From: Clostridia bacterium
GTDB lineage: Bacteria; Bacillota; Clostridia; Lachnospirales; Lachnospiraceae
Length of the DNA stretch: 42,731 bases
Direction of reading: 5' to 3'
Assembly: GCA_021201905.1 (NCBI GenBank)
Contig: JAJQEA010000013.1
Location: forward strand, 1 to 42,731
Shown here piece by piece: positions 8,171-15,668 of the stretch; position 1 is the first letter of the stretch; every line of letters starts with the position of its first letter. The notes beneath the pieces were generated by a model, which did no database searches, had not been told where the DNA came from, and saw only the letters and a program-made list of their open reading frames with translations. The position numbers and the translations under genes are program-made.

Positions 8171-8898
8171 CCACGATTTTGTGGCGGGAATGGCTGTTTC
8201 TGAAACGGAGGTTCTGGAGAGTCACATTTTCCCAGATGGTATCGCCTCTTTTATATTTTGTGACCTTTGGGATGGGACTGGGCAGGGTGATGGAGATGGA
8301 CGGAAAACCCTATCTCTACTACCTGATACCGGGGCTCCTGGCCATGACCACCATGCGCAACAGCTACACTTCGGTTTCCACCCGCATCAGCGTCATGCGC
8401 CTCCACGAAAAGAGCTTTGAGTGTTATCTGTATTCGCCCACCCGGATGCATCTGCTGGCTATGGGCCACATCCTTGCGGGAGCCCTCCGGGGCATGTATT
8501 CCGGCGTGTTCATTGTATTGTTGGGAATCGTGTCAGGGGCCAGGCTAGCCATGAACGGGTGACTGTTGGCAGCAGTTATCCTGAATTCGCTGATTTTTTC
8601 CGCCCTGGGCTTTCTGGCGGCCATGATGATGGAGAGCCACTACGACATGAATAATTTTACGAATATTGTGATAACGCCCATGTCCTTCCTGTGCGGCACC
8701 TTCTTTTCCCTGGACGGCATACCGCAGGCCCTTAAATGGGTGGTGAATCTTATGCCGCTGACCCATACGACGCGTCTCATACGGGAAATTTCGTTTGGCG
8801 GCAGCGTCAGCTGGCTGTCCATGGCGGCGGCGGTGCTGTTCGCGGCGGCGCTTACCGGAGGCTGCGTGTGGGCATGCTACAGGGAAGCAAAAGCATAA
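8161..8898 (+). pseudogene. ABC-2 type transporter permease interrupted by an in-frame TGA
   Basis: One reading frame runs from ATG 8161 to TAA 8898 and would give a 245-residue ABC-2 permease of normal length with six membrane segments. It contains SPLLYFVTFGMGLG early, ESHYDMNNFTNIVITPMSF in the middle and LPLTHTTRLIREI-like LMPLTHTTRLIREI near the end. A TGA at 8560-8562 splits it after ...RLAMNG; the frame resumes at once with LLAAVILNSLIFSALGF. Related proteins plausibly carry tryptophan here (TGG to TGA, one transition). No frameshift is involved. It could be a recent pseudogene, a base-call error, or rarely read through. TTG 8566 could restart the second half, but its ribosome binding site is poor. 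Confidence 0.8.
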
Positions 8899-8941
8899 AA
8901 ACAGGAATTGTGGAAAGAACTATAATATTGAGGAAAATAGA

Positions 8942-10372
8942 TTGAAAACGAAAAAGAATGAACATGTGATAAAAGAGGTGTATCCTGGCTCTATTGCCGG
9001 GGAGATGGAAATAGAACCAGGCGATATACTGGTTTCCATTAATAATGAATCCATTGAGGATGTATTTGACTACCGGTATCTGATTAAGGATGAGTATATT
9101 GAGGTGGTCATACGAAAACCGGACGGGGAAGAGTGGCTGCTGGAAATCGACAAGGAATATGACGATGACCTGGGGGTGGAGTTTGAAAACGGCCTGATGA
9201 GCGATTACCGCTCCTGCAGCAACAAATGTATTTTCTGCTTTATCGACCAGATGCCGCCGGGGATGCGGGAGACCCTGTATTTTAAGGATGACGATTCCAG
9301 GCTTTCTTTCCTGCAGGGAAATTACATTACCCTGACCAATATGAAGGAGAGGGACATAGAGAGAATCATCCGCATGCAGCTGGCCCCCATTAACATCTCG
9401 GTACAGACTACAAACCCGGAGCTTCGGTGTAAAATGCTCCACAACCGCTTTGCAGGTGATAAGCTTAAGTATATGCAGATGCTCTATGACGGCCATGTGG
9501 AAATGAACGGCCAGGTGGTCTGCTGCAAGAACGTAAACGACGGGGCGGAGCTTGAGAGGACCATTGACGATTTATCTAAATATCTGCCGTTCTTAAGAAG
9601 TGTTTCCGTGGTTCCGGCAGGTATCACAAAATTCAGGGATGGATTGTTTCCCATCGAGCTATATACCAGGGAGGAGGCAGGTGCTGTCATCGATATGGTG
9701 GAAAGACGCCAGCAGGAGTTTTTTGACCAATACGGCCTTCACTTCATTCATGCCAGCGATGAGTGGTACATCACGGCAGGCAGGGATTTTCCCGAGGAAG
9801 AACGCTACGACGGCTATATCCAGCTGGAGAACGGCGTGGGCATGATGCGCATGTTCATCAATGAATTCAACCAGGCCCTGAAGGACGTGGTCAGCCAAAG
9901 GGAGTATGAAGGGCTGGCCAAGACTGTTTCAAGGACGCTGACCATTGCCACGGGAAAGCTTACGTATTCCACCATCTGCGGTTTTGCAGAACAGCTGATG
10001 GCTGCGTTTCCCCATCTCACGGTTCATGTGTACTTTATAAGAAATGACTTCTTTGGGGAGACCATTACGGTATCCGGCCTCATAACGGGCCAGGACCTGG
10101 TAAGGCAGTTAAAGGAACGGCAGGACGCGGGTGAGGATTTGGGAGAGGTACTGCAGATTCCTTTCAATATGCTGCGCGTGGGTGAACAGGTATTTTTAGA
10201 TGATCTGACGGTCCGTGATGTGGAGCGGGAGCTGGGGATGAAGGTGGTGGCAGTGGAATCAGGAGGCAGGGAGTTCATTGACGCCATATTGGATCCGGAA
10301 TACAGAATGGAGCGGGAGAATGATAATTTTGTGTATATCCAGGCCTATGACCGGAATAAGGAGACACGGTGA
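8942..10372 (+). CDS. DUF512-family radical SAM protein with N-terminal PDZ domain
   Basis: TTG 8942 is the best start (AGGA 7 bp upstream; no ATG is available near the conserved N-terminus), giving about 476 residues. Residues 8-75 form a PDZ-like domain (VYPGSIAGEMEIEPGDILVS). The radical SAM cluster motif is CSNKCIFC (Cys92, Cys96, Cys99), followed by FIDQMPPGMRETLYFKDDD. The C-terminal DUF512 region includes GVGMMRMFINEF. The family matches the TIGR03279-type putative Fe-S oxidoreductases, widespread in clostridia and cyanobacteria with no established reaction. It begins 43 bp after the permease and precedes metF. Confidence 0.9.
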   Translation: MKTKKNEHVIKEVYPGSIAGEMEIEPGDILVSINNESIEDVFDYRYLIKDEYIEVVIRKPDGEEWLLEIDKEYDDDLGVEFENGLMSDYRSCSNKCIFCFIDQMPPGMRETLYFKDDDSRLSFLQGNYITLTNMKERDIERIIRMQLAPINISVQTTNPELRCKMLHNRFAGDKLKYMQMLYDGHVEMNGQVVCCKNVNDGAELERTIDDLSKYLPFLRSVSVVPAGITKFRDGLFPIELYTREEAGAVIDMVERRQQEFFDQYGLHFIHASDEWYITAGRDFPEEERYDGYIQLENGVGMMRMFINEFNQALKDVVSQREYEGLAKTVSRTLTIATGKLTYSTICGFAEQLMAAFPHLTVHVYFIRNDFFGETITVSGLITGQDLVRQLKERQDAGEDLGEVLQIPFNMLRVGEQVFLDDLTVRDVERELGMKVVAVESGGREFIDAILDPEYRMERENDNFVYIQAYDRNKETR

Positions 10373-10527
10373 CAGGGAACATGGGGATATAGTTTAAAAC
10401 TATAGTTGCCCATAAAATTTACAAATTATCCCTTCTTTTTGTTTTGTGCTATGATTACTGCAATCAGGAATCATGACAAACCATAAATCATGACCAAGAC
10501 TTAGTTCAAAGAAGGGAACCCACAGAT

Positions 10528-11391
10528 ATGAAGACATCATCCTTGTTCAACCATAAAACCGTACTGTCCCTGGAGGTATTTCCTCCCAAGAGGACAGATC
10601 CCGTTGACACGATTTACAATACGCTAGATGAGCTTAAGGGAATCACGCCCGATTTCATCAGCGTTACATATGGGGCGGGAGGCAGCGAGAACAGCCAGAC
10701 AACGCTTAAGATTGCGTCTGCTATTAAGCACAAATACGGCATAGAGAGCGTGGCCCATATCCCATGCCTGAATATGACAAGGGAGGATGTCCTGCTGATT
10801 CTGGAACAGCTGAAGGAACAGAACATAGAGAATATACTGGCCCTGCGGGGGGACCGCATTCCGGACAGGGAGCCGGCAGGGGATTTCCGGTATGCGCCGG
10901 ATTTGGTGGAGTTTATAAAGCTCCATGGGGATTTTAACATCATAGGCGCCTGCTACCCGGAAGGCCACCAGGAGTCAGGCGGCCTGGTAAGGGATATGAA
11001 GCACCTGAAGGACAAGGTGGACGCCGGCATCAGCCAGCTCATCACCCAGCTTTTCTTTGACAACGAGTATTTTTACCGCTTCAGGGAACGGATGGATCTG
11101 GTGGGAATCCATGTTCCTGTGGAGGCCGGAATCATGCCGGTGGTCAACAAAAAGCAGATCCAGCGCATGGTATCCCTGTGCGGTGTCAAGCTGCCGAAAA
11201 AGTTCATCTCCATGATGGAGCGGTACGGGGATAACCCCATTGCCATGCGGGACGCTGGCATCGCCTACGCGGTGGACCAGATTGTGGACCTGGCGGCAGG
11301 CGGCGTGGACGGCATCCACCTGTACACCATGAACAATCCTTATATTGCCAACCGGATATACGAATCCGTATTCCGGCTGATGGCGTCTTAG
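10528..11391 (+). CDS. metF: Methylenetetrahydrofolate reductase
   Basis: A 287-residue TIM-barrel flavoprotein of the MetF family: SLEVFPPKRTDP with the catalytic glutamate near the start, FISVTYGAGGS, HIPCLNMTRE, NILALRGDR, GACYPEGH and QLFFDNEYFYRF. It reduces 5,10-methylene-THF to 5-methyl-THF for methionine synthesis and, in acetogens, the methyl branch of the Wood-Ljungdahl pathway. Length is normal. The 155-bp upstream region has a TGnTATGAT-like extended -10 at about 10448-10456. The stop codon lies inside a bidirectional hairpin shared with the convergent LysR gene. Confidence 0.96.
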   Translation: MKTSSLFNHKTVLSLEVFPPKRTDPVDTIYNTLDELKGITPDFISVTYGAGGSENSQTTLKIASAIKHKYGIESVAHIPCLNMTREDVLLILEQLKEQNIENILALRGDRIPDREPAGDFRYAPDLVEFIKLHGDFNIIGACYPEGHQESGGLVRDMKHLKDKVDAGISQLITQLFFDNEYFYRFRERMDLVGIHVPVEAGIMPVVNKKQIQRMVSLCGVKLPKKFISMMERYGDNPIAMRDAGIAYAVDQIVDLAAGGVDGIHLYTMNNPYIANRIYESVFRLMAS

Positions 11392-11424
11392 CGCAAAACA
11401 CGCTCCAGAGCCTGTTTTGCGCTA
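11389..11424. terminator. Bidirectional hairpin between metF and lysR, containing both stop codons
   Basis: A perfect 12-bp stem (11389-11400 with 11413-11424) and 12-nt loop. The left arm begins with the TAG stop of metF and the right arm ends with CTA, the TAG stop of the minus-strand LysR gene. No long T-run follows on either side. The position between convergent genes supports a shared terminator or 3'-end stabiliser. Confidence 0.65.
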
Positions 11425-12332
11425 GGATTGTCTGCCAATCAGCTGGTTTAATTCCTCCAGATATTTCCTGGCAAACTGGCTTAGATGGATCCTGGGGTCC
11501 GCTATCCATCCGATGAGCATGTTTTCCTCTGTTTCCAGGGGAACCGCCATAATGGAGTTGCCGTTCAGGTTGCTGTTTAAAATGCCGCTGCATATGGTAT
11601 ATCCGTTTAATCCGATGAGAAGATTGAACAGGGTGGCCCTGTCGCTGACGTAGATTACCTTTTTTTTCTGGGAATGGTGCTGAGTATTTCCTCTGAGAAG
11701 TAAAATGAGTTTTTTCTCCCTGCTCAAAGGCCAGGAAGGGGTAATCCTCCAAATCCTCAATGGTAACCCGTTTCCTGGCTGACAGGGGATGGGAAACGCT
11801 GATGAATACATGGGGGCTGGCCCGGAACAGGGGATGGAATACAAGACCGCTTTCCTTGAACAGCTTTTCCAGCACCTTCCGGTTAAAATCGTTGACATAA
11901 AGGATGCCCAGTTCGCTCCTGTAATTCTTTACATCGTCGATAATCTCATAGGTGCGGGTCTCCCTCAGGGTGAATTCATATTCGTCCGTGTTCTGCCGGG
12001 ATACCAGGTTGGCGAAGGCATTGACGGCAAAGGCATAGTGCTGGGTGGATATGGAGCAGATACGCTTCACCGGTTTTTTTGTTGGTGTAACGCTGTTCCG
12101 GCAGCTCGGCCTGCTCCAGCACCTGCCTGGCATAGGACAGGAATTCCATTCCCTGGGAGGACAGGGCAATGCCCTTGGAGCTCCGGTTGAAGATGGATAT
12201 GCCCATTTCCTTTTCCAGCTCCTTGACCGCGTTGGAAAGGCTGGGCTGGGTTATGAAAAGCTCCTTGGCCGCCTCGGAAATAGAGCCGCAGTTTACGATG
12301 GTTACAATATAGCGCAGTTGCTGCAGGGTCAT
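11422..12332 (-). pseudogene. LysR-family transcriptional regulator with three frameshifts
   Basis: The start at 12332 has GGAGG 8 bp upstream and the classic LysR N-terminus MTLQQLRYIVTIV with SISEAAKELFITQPSLS. The frame breaks at an A7 run (12074-12080 on the plus strand as T7), where the coding moves to a frame reading QHYAFAVNAFANLV and ELGILYVNDFNRKVLEKLF. It breaks again at T6 (11710-11715) and T8 (11660-11667), after which VIYVSDRATLFNLLIGLNGY and the normal C-terminus follow. Repairing all three single-base slips restores about 300 residues, the usual family length. All three lie in homopolymers, so the choice is between sequencing error and real decay. Target genes unknown. Confidence 0.85.
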
Positions 12333-12339
12333 GACAGAT

Positions 12340-12367
12340 ACCTCCATTGCATTTGATGCATGGAGGT
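12340..12367 (-). promoter_or_regulatory. Hairpin sequestering the LysR ribosome binding site
   Basis: The arms ACCTCCA(T)TGCAT and ATGCATGGAGGT (12340-12352 and 12356-12367) form a 12-bp stem with one bulged base and a 3-nt loop. On the minus-strand transcript the TGGAGGT arm contains the Shine-Dalgarno sequence 8 bp before the ATG at 12332, so the structure would hide it. Confidence 0.5.
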
Positions 12368-12442
12368 ATTTTAGCACGAAATGATATGGTTTGAAACTAT
12401 GTCATTCCATATTTTGATATTTCAGGTGTGACTTTTGCGGTA

Positions 12443-13284
12443 TCATCCTGATTTTCGCCGGCCTGCATGTCTGCGGATTTGGGTACAGATACCGTGAAAG
12501 GTTATGATGGTAAGGCATACGGCTGTCAACAGGAGGGCATAATCTGCAAATGCTCCTGGCCTGGTTCTGTATGCTCTGTTTAAAACCGGTATACCCAAGA
12601 CAAGGGTGAAATACCAGAATGAGGGGACCGCCCATCCGCGGACTGTCCCTGCCAGGGAGCGTCCAGCCCGGGACTGGCCTCTCCCATGGGGGATTTTATG
12701 GGAGAGGCAGTGTATTTTTGGGAGACATATTCTCCCAGCTGGCAGATACCAAACAGGGAGGAAAAATAGACAGCCGTCCCGATCATGGTATGGAGCCGTT
12801 CCGGTGTCAGCCAGCCCCTTGGCGCGGCGGCCGGCAATTCCCCATGGGCTGTGCCGGCCATGCCCAGGTATATAGGAAGAAAGATGGAAAACAGTATCCG
12901 GAATCCATTGACAAAGATGGTCAGCAGATACGAAGCCACGATGCTTATAGTCATCCAGGCCGCTTTTTCCCTTCGGCCTCTCATCCGGTGGATATAGGAG
13001 AAAATCAGGGCGGCGGCGGAGATCATCAGGAACCGGAAGCCTGAGCAGGACGGGGCTATGATAAAGCGGTAGGTATGGCTGACATAACCTGCCCGGGGGT
13101 CCTTTATGAAGGAAATCCCGCTTAAGGCGCTGACCCACCGGGCCGTGGGGGACAGTATCCATGAGAGGCCGGCGCAGTCCGCCCGGCTGTAGTAAGCTTT
13201 CATTCCCAGCAGGAGGAAGGCCCCTGCGAGATAGAATGGGATGGTTTGGCGGACAGAGGTTTTGACGCTTTGTATGTCCATCAT
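12443..13284 (-). CDS. Exosortase (XrtK-like), reached by internal start; C-terminus apparently frameshifted
   Basis: ATG 13284 (or 13281) has GGAGGAGG five bases upstream, an excellent site. The product is a polytopic membrane protein with the exosortase/archaeosortase catalytic set: Cys in IIAPSCSGFRFL, Arg in VNGFRILFSIFLPIYL and His in ERLHTMIGTAVYF (residues 761, 810 and 846 of the long ORF). Exosortases cut C-terminal sorting tails of exported proteins at the membrane. In its own frame it ends at 12580 with a hydrophilic, Ser/Pro-rich tail. Another frame continues to 12443 with two clear membrane segments (VPSFWYFTLVLGIPVLNRAY and ALLLTAVCLTIITFHGI), suggesting a frameshift near 12665-12700. 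The XrtK subtype is from memory. Confidence 0.75.
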
Positions 13285-15327
13285 TCCGGCCTCCTCCTGT
13301 TTTTTTCCGGCCCGGATCCGCCGGACGCATCCGGCTGTCATGACAAGTCCCGCGGCGCAAAGGAGCATAAGGCTGCCGGGCTCTGAGCCAATGGTATATC
13401 CGGCTCCCACGGCAAGGTTTGACACATGCCTGGGCAGCGGAAGGGGCTGGTTTACATCAGCGGCATCCCCCTCCTGATTGCGGACCGTTTCAGTCACGGC
13501 AATGAAGGAGGTATAGGGGGTCATCATGCTGTAGTCCAGTCCCAGCCAGGTGACTGCCTTTTTGGCCAGGGCCTGACGGATTGTATCCCCGGCACCCTGA
13601 CCCGTACCGTAATCCGTCAGGCGCTCCACCTTTGTTCTGGCCCACAGGTAGGAGATGGCCTGATTGTCCTTTGAGACCGCTGCCTGGCTTACCGGTATTT
13701 CCTGCATGTAATCCTGGTTTCCGGTTATTCCGGTTATCCGTATGGTTCCCGACGGCTGGCCTTTCCATTTTCCAAACAGGACAAGGGGTCTTTGGGCAAA
13801 CAGGGTGGGAAGGATGTCCGGCTCCACATCGTAAACATCAAATCCGTTATAATCCACCTTTATGTCGGTCATGACAGGAGACTGGATATAGGTGCAGAAA
13901 TCATGGGATGTTTTGGCGGCCTGTTCCGGTTTTGTCACAACAAAGGCTTCGCCGGATCCGGCCTTTGCGATCCCGTCAATCAGGTATCGGTTGACGGAGG
14001 TGCCTATTCCAAAGGAGAAAAAGTCTGCGGATGTAAGATTCTTATTTATGATGTTGAATATGGACGCCTCGTCGGACATATAGCCGTCTGTGATAGTGAC
14101 AATGCTTCTGGCCATCTGGGGATCTGCGGGCAGGGAAACAGCGCATTGGAGGGCGGGAGCCAGCTCAGTGCCTCCGCCTCCGTCCTGGCGTTCAATCAGG
14201 TCAATGGCCTGCCGGATGTTTTCCCCGGTGGCTGGTACGGATTGGGGGGCCATGGAAACAGCTGTATCGGAGAACAGCACCAGGTTAAACTTGTCCGAAT
14301 CCCTGAGATTTCCAACCAGGCTCCGTATCAGCTCCTTTGCCGTATCAAGGGGATATCCGAACATGGAGCCCGACACGTCCAGGACAAATATGTATTCACG
14401 GGGAGGTATCTTCTCCGCCCTGACGCGCTCCGGCGGCTGCACCATCAGCATAAAGAAATTTTCCTTTTCTCCGGTGTGCAGCGTGAGGCCGCAGTTTATC
14501 TCCTGTCCGGTGAGCCTGTAATCCAGGATAAAGTCGCGGTCCCCGGCAAAATCCCCGGAATCAGAGAGGGTCACACGGGCCTCGGACGGGCTTTCTTTTT
14601 CCACCCTGATGTTGTGGGAACTGCTGGTCAGGCTGGAAATGGGGACGCCGGCGGAGAGTCTGACGGCGATCTCATATGTTCCCTGCGGGGGTGTCCCTTC
14701 CTCCAGGAAGGGGCTGGCCACCCACTCATCCTCCCCGTTTCCTTCACTGGAAGGGCTGGCGTAGCGGGGGCCGGCCACGGTGGGGAATACAAACTGGTAA
14801 AGGCCATCCCTGGGCGTAATCAGCTCGGTGTAGTGCAGTTCTATGCGTACCGTATCTCCCGGCATCACATTGGCCACATCCATGGTAAATATATTGGGCC
14901 GCTTCTGTTCCAGCAGGGAGGCGCTTTTTCCCTCGCCTGCGGCCTCCTCAAATTCAGCCTTGGCCTCTTCCTTTTCTTTGATTTTTGCCGTGATTACCTC
15001 ATCGCCGATTTCCATTTTCATCCCGTGGACCGCGACCCTGATGGACGCGGGGAACACGTAACTGGCATTGATGGGATTTGTTCCTTCGTTGGTATAGGTC
15101 TGTGTGACATATGTCTCGGCAATGACGCCGTTGATTGTAGCGGACACCTTTGTGTCCTTTAAGGGGAACCGGTCCACTGAGGGGCCGCCGCCCTGTACAA
15201 AGAAATAGGGGGAAAGAGTTCTGTCCCCAAGCTCTGCCTCCGGTTCTTCGCCCCGGACAGCAGCAGGGGACAGGGCCAGAATAAGCAGGGTCAGGCATGC
15301 ACATAGCCAGGTTTTCTTACATTTCAT
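12580..15327 (-). CDS. VIT and vWA domain surface protein with PEP-CTERM-like tail, in frame with exosortase
   Basis: Start ATG 15327 (GAGGTGG upstream) rather than GTG 15336. Signal peptide residues 1-27 (TWLCACLTLLILALSPAA). A VIT domain (about 40-180) includes ATINGVIAETYVTQTYTN and ASYVFPAS. The vWA domain (about 310-480) has a MIDAS DVSGS at residues 317-321 and the later TDGYMSD strand. At 648-671 comes SEPGS, a 14-residue hydrophobic stretch and CVRRIRAGKK, a textbook PEP-CTERM-like sorting tail, where such proteins normally end. Here the frame continues into the exosortase, 915 residues in total. Removing one A from the A7 at 13300-13306 creates a TGA overlapping the exosortase ATG, so two genes are likely. 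I read the pair as target and processing enzyme. Confidence 0.8.
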   Translation of the reverse strand: MKCKKTWLCACLTLLILALSPAAVRGEEPEAELGDRTLSPYFFVQGGGPSVDRFPLKDTKVSATINGVIAETYVTQTYTNEGTNPINASYVFPASIRVAVHGMKMEIGDEVITAKIKEKEEAKAEFEEAAGEGKSASLLEQKRPNIFTMDVANVMPGDTVRIELHYTELITPRDGLYQFVFPTVAGPRYASPSSEGNGEDEWVASPFLEEGTPPQGTYEIAVRLSAGVPISSLTSSSHNIRVEKESPSEARVTLSDSGDFAGDRDFILDYRLTGQEINCGLTLHTGEKENFFMLMVQPPERVRAEKIPPREYIFVLDVSGSMFGYPLDTAKELIRSLVGNLRDSDKFNLVLFSDTAVSMAPQSVPATGENIRQAIDLIERQDGGGGTELAPALQCAVSLPADPQMARSIVTITDGYMSDEASIFNIINKNLTSADFFSFGIGTSVNRYLIDGIAKAGSGEAFVVTKPEQAAKTSHDFCTYIQSPVMTDIKVDYNGFDVYDVEPDILPTLFAQRPLVLFGKWKGQPSGTIRITGITGNQDYMQEIPVSQAAVSKDNQAISYLWARTKVERLTDYGTGQGAGDTIRQALAKKAVTWLGLDYSMMTPYTSFIAVTETVRNQEGDAADVNQPLPLPRHVSNLAVGAGYTIGSEPGSLMLLCAAGLVMTAGCVRRIRAGKKQEEAGMMDIQSVKTSVRQTIPFYLAGAFLLLGMKAYYSRADCAGLSWILSPTARWVSALSGISFIKDPRAGYVSHTYRFIIAPSCSGFRFLMISAAALIFSYIHRMRGRREKAAWMTISIVASYLLTIFVNGFRILFSIFLPIYLGMAGTAHGELPAAAPRGWLTPERLHTMIGTAVYFSSLFGICQLGEYVSQKYTASPIKSPMGEASPGLDAPWQGQSADGRSPHSGISPLSWVYRF

Positions 15328-15371
15328 TGTTTCCACCTCGTTTGCTTTTTGTAGGAATTTCCCTACTGTCC

Positions 15372-15428
15372 AGATTACATCAGCCAGGCATCAAAAAGGC
15401 ATCAAAGATGCATCAAATTTGCATCAAA
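15372..15428 (-). promoter_or_regulatory. Four tandem 11-bp direct repeats upstream of the VIT/vWA gene (PhoB/OmpR-like box)
   Basis: GCATCAAA starts at 15388, 15399, 15410 and 15421, period exactly 11 bp (TTTGATGC on the coding strand). The last repeat ends 10 bp before a TAATCT -10 element (15377-15372). Tandem 11-bp repeats 10 bp from a -10, with no good -35, is the layout of PhoB/OmpR-class activated promoters. No matching response regulator is visible in the window. Confidence 0.65.
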
Positions 15429-15480
15429 TGAAAAATTGGGGAAAAATTGGCAGGGACGCTACCGGGATATTGGAAGGCCA

Positions 15481-15660
15481 TTGACATCCCCCATGTTTCA
15501 TTATAAAATAAATACCGGGAATGAAGTTCTCCCTTAGAGCAGATGGCAGGAATGAATGATCCAACACGCTCCGGTCTGACTAGAACCGCTTATCAAGCTG
15601 ATGACTTCTGCATGATGTGATGACGCAGAAATTATCGGCTTTTTTGCGTCTGTTAGGAGG
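15481..15660 (+). promoter_or_regulatory. Promoter and structured leader of the antiporter gene (possible riboswitch)
   Basis: TTGACA (15481-15486) and TAAAAT (15504-15509) are 17 bp apart. The ~150-nt leader has competing pairings: GCAGA (15539) with TCTGC (15607-15611), TTCTGC (15606) with GCAGAA (15625), and GACGCA (15622) with TGCGTC (15645) just before the AGGAGG site. The segment AACCGC...GCTGATGAC (15584-15605) is like the 3' half of fluoride (crcB-motif) riboswitches, which often control cation/proton antiporters. The 5' half fits poorly, so the class is uncertain. Confidence 0.4.
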
Positions 15661-15668
15661 AAAAGAAT

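Noticed and set aside
8560-8562. Selenocysteine or stop-codon reassignment at TGA
   Set aside because: No SECIS-like stem follows, the family does not use selenocysteine, and other genes here end in TGA normally.
12443-13360. 305-codon minus-strand ORF overlapping the exosortase as a separate gene
   Set aside because: Most of it is a shadow frame; only its last ~70 codons look real and are better explained as the frameshifted exosortase end.
13792-15162. 456-codon plus-strand ORF opposite the VIT/vWA gene
   Set aside because: It is antisense to a strong domain-bearing gene, has no ribosome binding site or family motif, and its composition follows the opposite strand.
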